Source of the DNA: Trametes villosa
Taxonomy: Eukaryota > Basidiomycota > Agaricomycetes > Polyporales > Polyporaceae
Direction: 5' to 3'
NCBI GenBank assembly: GCA_002964805.2
Contig: PUDQ02000001.1
Span: 372,001 to 436,000, forward strand
DNA: 64,000 nt
Positions 58,555 through 64,000 of the stretch are shown here, in pieces. Numbering within the stretch: position 1 is the first letter of the stretch; the number at the start of each line of letters is the position of its first letter. The notes beneath the pieces were generated by a model. That model saw only the letters and a list, made by a program, of their open reading frames with translations. It was not told where the DNA came from and did not search any database. The translations under genes and the position numbers were made by a program.

Positions 58555-60538
58555 CTATCCTACATCTAGTACTGGGACGGCATCATACAGGACTCGGAAC
58601 GAGTCCTCCCGCCCCTCGCGCCGCGCCTGCTGAAGAGCCTGGAATGCCCAACTGCCCTTGATGATCTCCTCGGCGTTCAGCTCGTCCTCCTCGTGCTCGC
58701 AGTATTCCTCCTCGGAGTACCCCTCCACGTCCTCCTCCTCGCCGGGAGCCTCCTGCCGCTGGACATCTTCCCGTTCCTCAGCCCGGGCCTGTGCAATGGC
58801 CTGGAAAGCTGGGCTGACTGCGAGGAGGGTCTGGAAGATCTCCTTGCGCTCCTCCTCACCGAGAACCTTGAAGCCGCGCGGGAGCAGATCCCGCCGCTCC
58901 CTCTCGTCGGCTCGAGACTCGATGAGGGCACGGACCGCCCAGCTGGAGGCCGCGAGGTCCTTCTCCGCCTGCTCCCGCGCCGCCTGTTCGTCCTCCTGCT
59001 CCTGCGCCGCCGCCGACTCGTCCTCATCGGAAGCTTCAGCTTCCGCCTCCGACGCGGACAGGGCATCGTCCTGGGCGTAGAGGGCGATGCGGATGTATTC
59101 GTCGACTTCATCCGAATCGATGATGGACTGCGACTCGGAAGATGCACGTGAGAGCAAGGATGACGCCGACCGTGAGGGCAGCGGGGTGTCGAGGATGGAA
59201 GCCGCCGGGGGCGGGGTGTCGAGGAAGGCGTCGTGCGTATCGAGGAGTGGCATCCGCCACACGTCCTTCCGCCACTGCGCGCTGAAGCTCTTGCGGTACG
59301 CTGGTACCATCGGGTTCCTGATCCGGGACGGGGGCTCGCGGTAGATGTTCAGGGTCGTGCTGAGGCACTCGTTCATCTCCTCCTCGTCCGACTCCTGCTC
59401 TGGGAAGTAGGCGCGGCTCGCAGCGGGGATCCCGAAGAGGCGCGTCGGATCCTCGTCCTCGTCATCCGAGTCGTCAGGGCCGATGAAGGGCGACGTCGGG
59501 CGAGATGGGACGTCGGACTCGGAGGTGCAGATGGAGCCCTCGTCGTCGGCATCCTCGTCCTCGTCCGAAGAGGCGGAGGTGTTGGGAAGGACGTATGCGG
59601 CGCGCGGGCGTACCGGTGCAGTCGAGTTGTAGAAGGGCGCGCTGCCACTGGTTTCGAAGCGCGAGAGGCGCCAGGGCGTCGGCCGGGGCCGGGTGGTGCG
59701 GTAGGAGAACATCTCGTCGTCCGAGTCGGACTCCCTGTTGGGCCAGGACGGGGCTGTATAGGCGACTGGAGGAGGCGGGCTGCACAACGTGTTCATCTCG
59801 TGGGTGCTCGTAGGGGAGCGGATGAACGCGAGCGGATTGTAGAGTTCGTCGTCGTTGGGTCTGGCATTGAGTTCGCTGAAGACGTCCCTCAGGTTCTTGC
59901 CTTCGATGTAGGTTACAGTGACGGTGGGGTGTACGGGCTGCAAAGCAAACATGATAGGGATGTGATGGTCAGAATAGCCATGATTGAGTAATGAAGTCGG
60001 CGGACGCACCTGAGCAGCGGCCCGTTTGTTTCTCCAACTTTCGGTGATGGCGTAGTAGAGGATGGGTACGGCGATGATGACCCAGATGATCGAGAGGACG
60101 GCGGCAATAACCAGGCAGGCGTCACCCTGCAGGTACCCTCGGAGTCCCAGCGTCGATCCCAAGGACGAGTTGGGGCTGGGTGTGGAGTTCGAAGGTGCAG
60201 TAGAGTTGATTTCGGGGTCGGTGAAGTTGTTGACGACGATCTCGGCCGGAGGAGGTAGGCTGATGTAGGGATCGATCTCCTCGAGGAACGGAGCAGTGAA
60301 GTCCAAGGTAGTGTGCGCCAAGTTGTGCGAGCTAAATAATCGAAGAATGAGTACAAGGATATGCAGGCGAGTAGACGGAGGCGACTTACCCGGAGATCTG
60401 GAGGTAGGTGACAATGGACGAGATAGTAGGTGTGTTGAGGTATGAGATACTCGCGAGGAAGGTGTCGACCGAGGACTGGCCGTGGAAGACACCGAGGAGG
60501 GCGCAGAGGCAGGTAACAATAACCGTGGTGAAGATCAT
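58555..60538 (-). CDS. Single-pass membrane protein with long acidic cytoplasmic tail, unknown function
   Basis: Starts MIFTTVIVTCLCALLGVFHG, a signal peptide, then SSVDTFLASISYLNTPTISS. After intron 1 the ectodomain continues HNLAHTTLDFTAPFLEEIDP and has several N-glycosylation sites (NFTD, NSTAPSNST, NSS). One transmembrane helix reads CLVIAAVLSIIWVIIAVPIL, followed by a basic stop-transfer end (RNKRAAAQ). The roughly 430-residue tail is rich in Asp, Glu and Ser, with blocks such as SDEDEDADDEGS and SDEDESAAAQEQED, and two similar segments (SSWAVRALIESR and GSWAFQALQQAR, with a third-like SPAFQAIAQAR) that look like an internal repeat. I know no family for it. It could be a surface or ER protein whose tail binds basic partners. 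Three exons. Confidence 0.8.
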
Positions 60539-61001
60539 GATGGTAGCAGTAGGTGAGGAGAGATAGCGTCGAGAGAGAGGACTATATCCTACCTGCGAGG
60601 GGAGGCTGACCGGACACTCTTCACATTAATGTCAGCTCGTCACAGCAAGCCTCCTCCCCGATCGGCTCCCGAACAGAGCCCGCTACGTTCATGGGCTCTT
60701 CTTGGTCCAGTGAGCGGAATGGCGCAGAGTCATCTCACTCATAGGACCAGACTAGCGAAGTTACAACCAACCCGCCTGGGGCGGCATACTCCCACGAGGT
60801 GGGAGAGGAGGACGAACCGAGAAACTTCAGCGACTCGGATCTGCGCCGTTCAGCCACTGCACCGCCACCGACGCCACAAAGCGGGCGCTTGCCGGTCGTT
60901 GAAACTTTAACTTGACTCAAGCGGCCTGTAAAATGCTTTCGTCTTCAAGAATGAACCCCGGTGAAATCCGAAACCAATTTATCAAGCCGTCAACATACAC
61001 G
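60539..61001. other. Intergenic stretch between two minus-strand genes
   Basis: Promoter of the acidic-tail membrane protein and 3' side of the DUF6534 gene; nothing else visible. Confidence 0.45.
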
Positions 61002-63332
61002 TTACACCGTCATAGTCCCGAACGCCGCTCGCTTGTGCACGCTCTGATCGCCTTTCTCCAGATCTTCCGACTTGCCGACTGTGACGCTGTCCCCGCCCGA
61101 TTCCGTCTCGCTCACCTGTGTGCCCGTCGGTTGGGATGCGAAGGCAATCTGTAAAGTCACGATGTTATTGATGTGGAAGTCGGCACAAAGCTATCAAGGC
61201 GGCGTACCGACGGCAGCCCCATCTGCTTGACTGCGCGTGGGCCATGGCCGGAGAGATTATCTCTTTCGCCGAAAACTACACCGCCGGCGAGGTCCTCAGA
61301 GTCGTCCAGCTCGCCGCGACTGCGAACCATTTGACGGGTGTTCAGGCTGGATGGAGGCAAAGGGGGGTGGTGAGTACAGGATATACGCATACATGGGCGA
61401 AAGGGGCTTACGCCGCGAGGAACGAGCTGGTGTATACTGTCAATGCGGAGGTGTTGCGTCAAGGCTTTCCGGGTGAGCAAGTACAGAGAGACGTACCGGC
61501 TTTGACGACCAGCGTAGATGCGGTGTAGATGATGTTGCGGGCGAATGTGACGGACTGTGCACGGGCGGTCGTCAGCGGTCAGCCAGCGATTACTCTACCA
61601 CAGAAGGGAAGGCACACCATAATGAGGGCAACCACGTTGAGGGAGCTGCAGCGCAGACCGGCGGTCGACTTCAGTCGTGCGGGCCAACAACATTGTGAAA
61701 GGAAAAGGAGTACCAGACAAGTGCTCCTGTGGTTCATGAACAGTGCTGATCAGATCCGTGTGGATGTGTACGATATCAAGACCCTACTTACCCGTACTCA
61801 TAGTGTACGCGATGAGTATATCCAACATTGAGTTCGTCCTGCACGTATCATACAGTGTCAGCTGGTTACCTAGCAACACGCAACGGAGGTGACGCCGGCA
61901 TATGCGACATACCGTCTTAGGCCAGTCCGACTACGATAGAGAAAGTAGACCAGCACGACAGTTAGCTGCAGGTCGCTTACTAGAAGGAGCGTGGCGCCGA
62001 CGGTGGGCAACCACTATGCAAGCGAGGGTGAATCTAGGCCCCGCACGCAAGTTGGAGATGAGCGTAGACGTACAGCACCGCTGTTCGCCGTCTCGATGAT
62101 ATTCGGGAGGGTAAAGCTGTCGGCGGCACGTTAACTCTAAGCATGGACGCAAGAGGAGTACGTAGCGATTACGCACGCTTGTACCCCCACGGCTGAGACA
62201 ATCATCTCTGGTTCAGTAACTTCACCGGTTTACTGGGAAGTAGGCGCACCGAAGTAGAACCCTATTCACGGAGAGGGCATTAGGGATCAACTCTATGTTA
62301 AAGTGAGGTGGATGTGCTCACCGCAGGACGCTGTAATCATGATCATCTAGAGCGAGAAAGTGTAAGACTCTGCTATTCGAGTCAAGTGAAATCTAAGTTA
62401 CAGCAGATAGGGCGACAAGACGGTAGTGATTTCCGACTGCGGCGATTGTATCAGCAAGTAAAGCAAATACGCGAAAGGGACTAAGATCGACATACTCATG
62501 TATACGCGTCGGGCGAAGAAGCTGGCATAGCCCGTCAATGGGTGATCGTAATCAGCTTTGATTTTTGAGGTAGGTGCTTACGCCTCAGCTACGAGGTTGT
62601 TAAGCGGCTGAAACAACGGAGTCAGCAAGCTGGTCAGAGACTCGGAAAAAGTCACCCACCCCAAGGATCGACATGCACTATTTGAAACGCGAAAAGGTGA
62701 GTATCGTACTACGGAAGCGCAAAATTGTGCCAACGCAAACGCACCGAGGACGTCCTGCCAAGCCAGCATCAGGGACGGGAAAAATTCAAGTCGTCTCAGA
62801 CCAGGTTAATTACTCACCATACATCCTTCTTCGCGAAGACAGCGAGATCGAAGTAGTATGTGACTAGATAATAGTAGCTAAACGACGGTGAGCCGGAAGA
62901 ACCGTTTGGAAGAACCGCAGGCCGTACACGACATGCATAGACATTGCGGTGGTTATGAGTTGCAGCAGGCTATATATGCAGTTCAATTAGCCAGAAGAGC
63001 GAATGTCACGGTGGGGAGTCCAGCGTACACGGCTGTGACAACCTGTGAGAGACGTCCCTTCAGCCATGAAAACTTGCGCGCAGTCATGAAAGATTCATCC
63101 GCACCCATATCTTCATGTACGACGGGTCCGACGGGTAGAGGCGGAAATAACGGAACATCTGTTGTAAAACCATTCCGACGATGCTGCAGCAATATCATCA
63201 GTGTTAGCGAGTATCACTTATCAACCATCGCTCGAAGGCTTACAGTGTCGAGAGGAACGTCCCCACGAGCCATGCGCCGATGCCGGTCTTGAACTTGTCG
63301 AACTCTGACGCTATAGAGGGTGGCAGAGACAT
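61002..63332 (-). CDS. DUF6534 multi-pass membrane protein (copy 2)
   Basis: A gene of about 15 very short exons, recognised by aligning it by eye with the copy at 7281-9610. Start MSLPPSIASEFDKFKTGIGA, then WLVGTFLSTL|IVGMVLQQMFRYF, RLYPSDPSYMKIW, LLQLITTAMSMHVVY, YYYLVTYYFDLAVFAKKDVW, PLNNLVAEAFFARRVYM, VGNHYRLVALSA and MIMITASC. Next come WLPTVGATLLLVSDLQLTVV and LVYFLYRSRTGLRR, then SMLDILIAYTMST, SLNVVALIM, SVTFARNIIYTASTLVVKA, VYTSSFLAA, LNTRQMVRSRGELDD and IAFASQPTGTQ, with the tail ending RAAFGTMTV at 61002. Intron positions match copy 1 wherever both can be read. Seven helices are expected; function is unknown. Exons around 62,100-62,330 are the least certain. Confidence 0.8.
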
Positions 63333-64000
63333 CGTGGCTGGACGATAGAGGAACAGCGCGAATGGGCATGAGCTGCATCTTATACTCTCGTGTGGAAAAT
63401 AGACACAGCACCGTGTCATACTCCCGACTCCGGAGAAGGGCTTAGGACCGACCGACTCGGACCAATGTCCACCGTGGTTCTTGGACTCAGCGGCTCCATT
63501 CATACGCTGAGCGCGGCGATAGAAAGAGTGACCAGAGAAGCACCGAGGAGGCATCCGTGGGAGTGCTTCAGAAGCGGGAGTTCGTCACGGGAAAGGGGAG
63601 GGGTGGTCTTTTAGGAAGCTGGGTCGGCGCAAGCAGTACACGCAATTGCGTTCGCGAGAGCTAAACTTGAGGCGTACCTGGGTCATTCGTCGAAGCGTCC
63701 CCGAGGCTCCGGCGGCTCAGCACACCTTGTGGGCTGCGATAAGAGCCAGGGCGAGTTGAAGTTGGAATAGGCGACAAAGAACCGCTATATGTAGCCTGAG
63801 CGATACTCCTAGGAGACGAGCCGTGCTGAGCAGTTGTTCTTCATCTTGCTGGAAACTTGGGACGCGTTCACTACACGTGTCACGAGACCAACAAAGCGGC
63901 GTCCTTTACGGCAAGCGTGTCGGTATACGCGAGTCCTGCGCTATCATCGTGAGTTACCCGCTTGAACGGGAGAGTCTCGGTGGAAGATGCTGGGAAAACC
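63333..64000. other. Right-edge non-coding stretch
   Basis: Promoter side of DUF6534 copy 2; no exon supported up to the window edge. Confidence 0.4.
63379..63384 (-). promoter_or_regulatory. TATA-like element of DUF6534 copy 2
   Basis: The minus strand reads TATAAG inside gagagtataagatgc, about 47-52 nt upstream of the ATG at 63332. Confidence 0.4.

Noticed and set aside
1..64000. Transposons, CRISPR arrays, phage-type or bacterial operon features
   Set aside because: No transposase, reverse transcriptase, integrase, repeat-spacer array or bacterial-style gene packing was seen. Intron-rich genes show a fungal nuclear genome.

Overview
This is nuclear DNA of a filamentous basidiomycete, most likely an Agaricomycete (mushroom or polypore type). 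Genes are GC-rich and compact, nearly all split by 50-70 nt introns with fungal GT...CTRAY...YAG signals, and several families seen here are typical of that group: DUF6534 seven-helix proteins, a fungal-type UbiA prenyltransferase, OrdA-like P450s and an RTA1 protein. I find 23 protein genes I can support plus one doubtful degenerate locus. I saw no rRNA, tRNA, CRISPR array, transposon or prophage-like element. Exon boundaries were read by eye from splice signals, reading frame and family motifs. In several genes all the exons sum to an exact multiple of three.

Layout. 0.4-12.1 kb: an F-box protein (+), then a divergent pair of small-molecule enzymes, a dienelactone hydrolase (-) and an NAD(P)-dependent reductase (+), then a DUF6534 membrane protein (+) and a secreted-type glycerophosphodiester phosphodiesterase (+). 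12.6-13.7 kb: the mitochondrial Rieske protein (+). 14.4-33.8 kb: a run of six minus-strand genes, namely an SR-type RNA-binding protein, an SRPK kinase, an F-BAR RhoGAP, a STE20/FRAY-type kinase, a membrane-anchored Nudix protein and an RTA1-like protein. 34.6-36.4 kb: LAS1 (+). 36.8-44.6 kb (all -): a type I membrane protein, a P450, a doubtful locus and a UbiA prenyltransferase. 47.0-54.9 kb: a 3'-5' exonuclease (-) divergent from NPL4 (+), then a bZIP factor (+) and COX19 (+). 55.9-58.2 kb: a second P450 (+). 58.6-63.3 kb (-): an acidic-tailed membrane protein and a second DUF6534 protein, clearly a paralogue of the first.

Working relations. The SR-protein gene lies next to the gene for an SRPK, the kinase family that phosphorylates SR proteins. 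LAS1 (pre-60S rRNA processing), NPL4 (Cdc48 cofactor), COX19 and the Rieske protein are housekeeping genes scattered between accessory ones. The P450/UbiA neighbourhood at 39.8-44.6 kb, with the second P450 14 kb away, could be a small terpenoid or meroterpenoid locus, but no terpene cyclase or polyketide synthase is visible.

The most unusual structural signals are very small exons and introns: 8-, 11- and 12-nt exons in the F-box gene, a 14-nt exon coding the I-helix core at the same place in both P450s, a 37-nt intron in the SR-protein gene, and an NPL4 first exon that codes only the start methionine.
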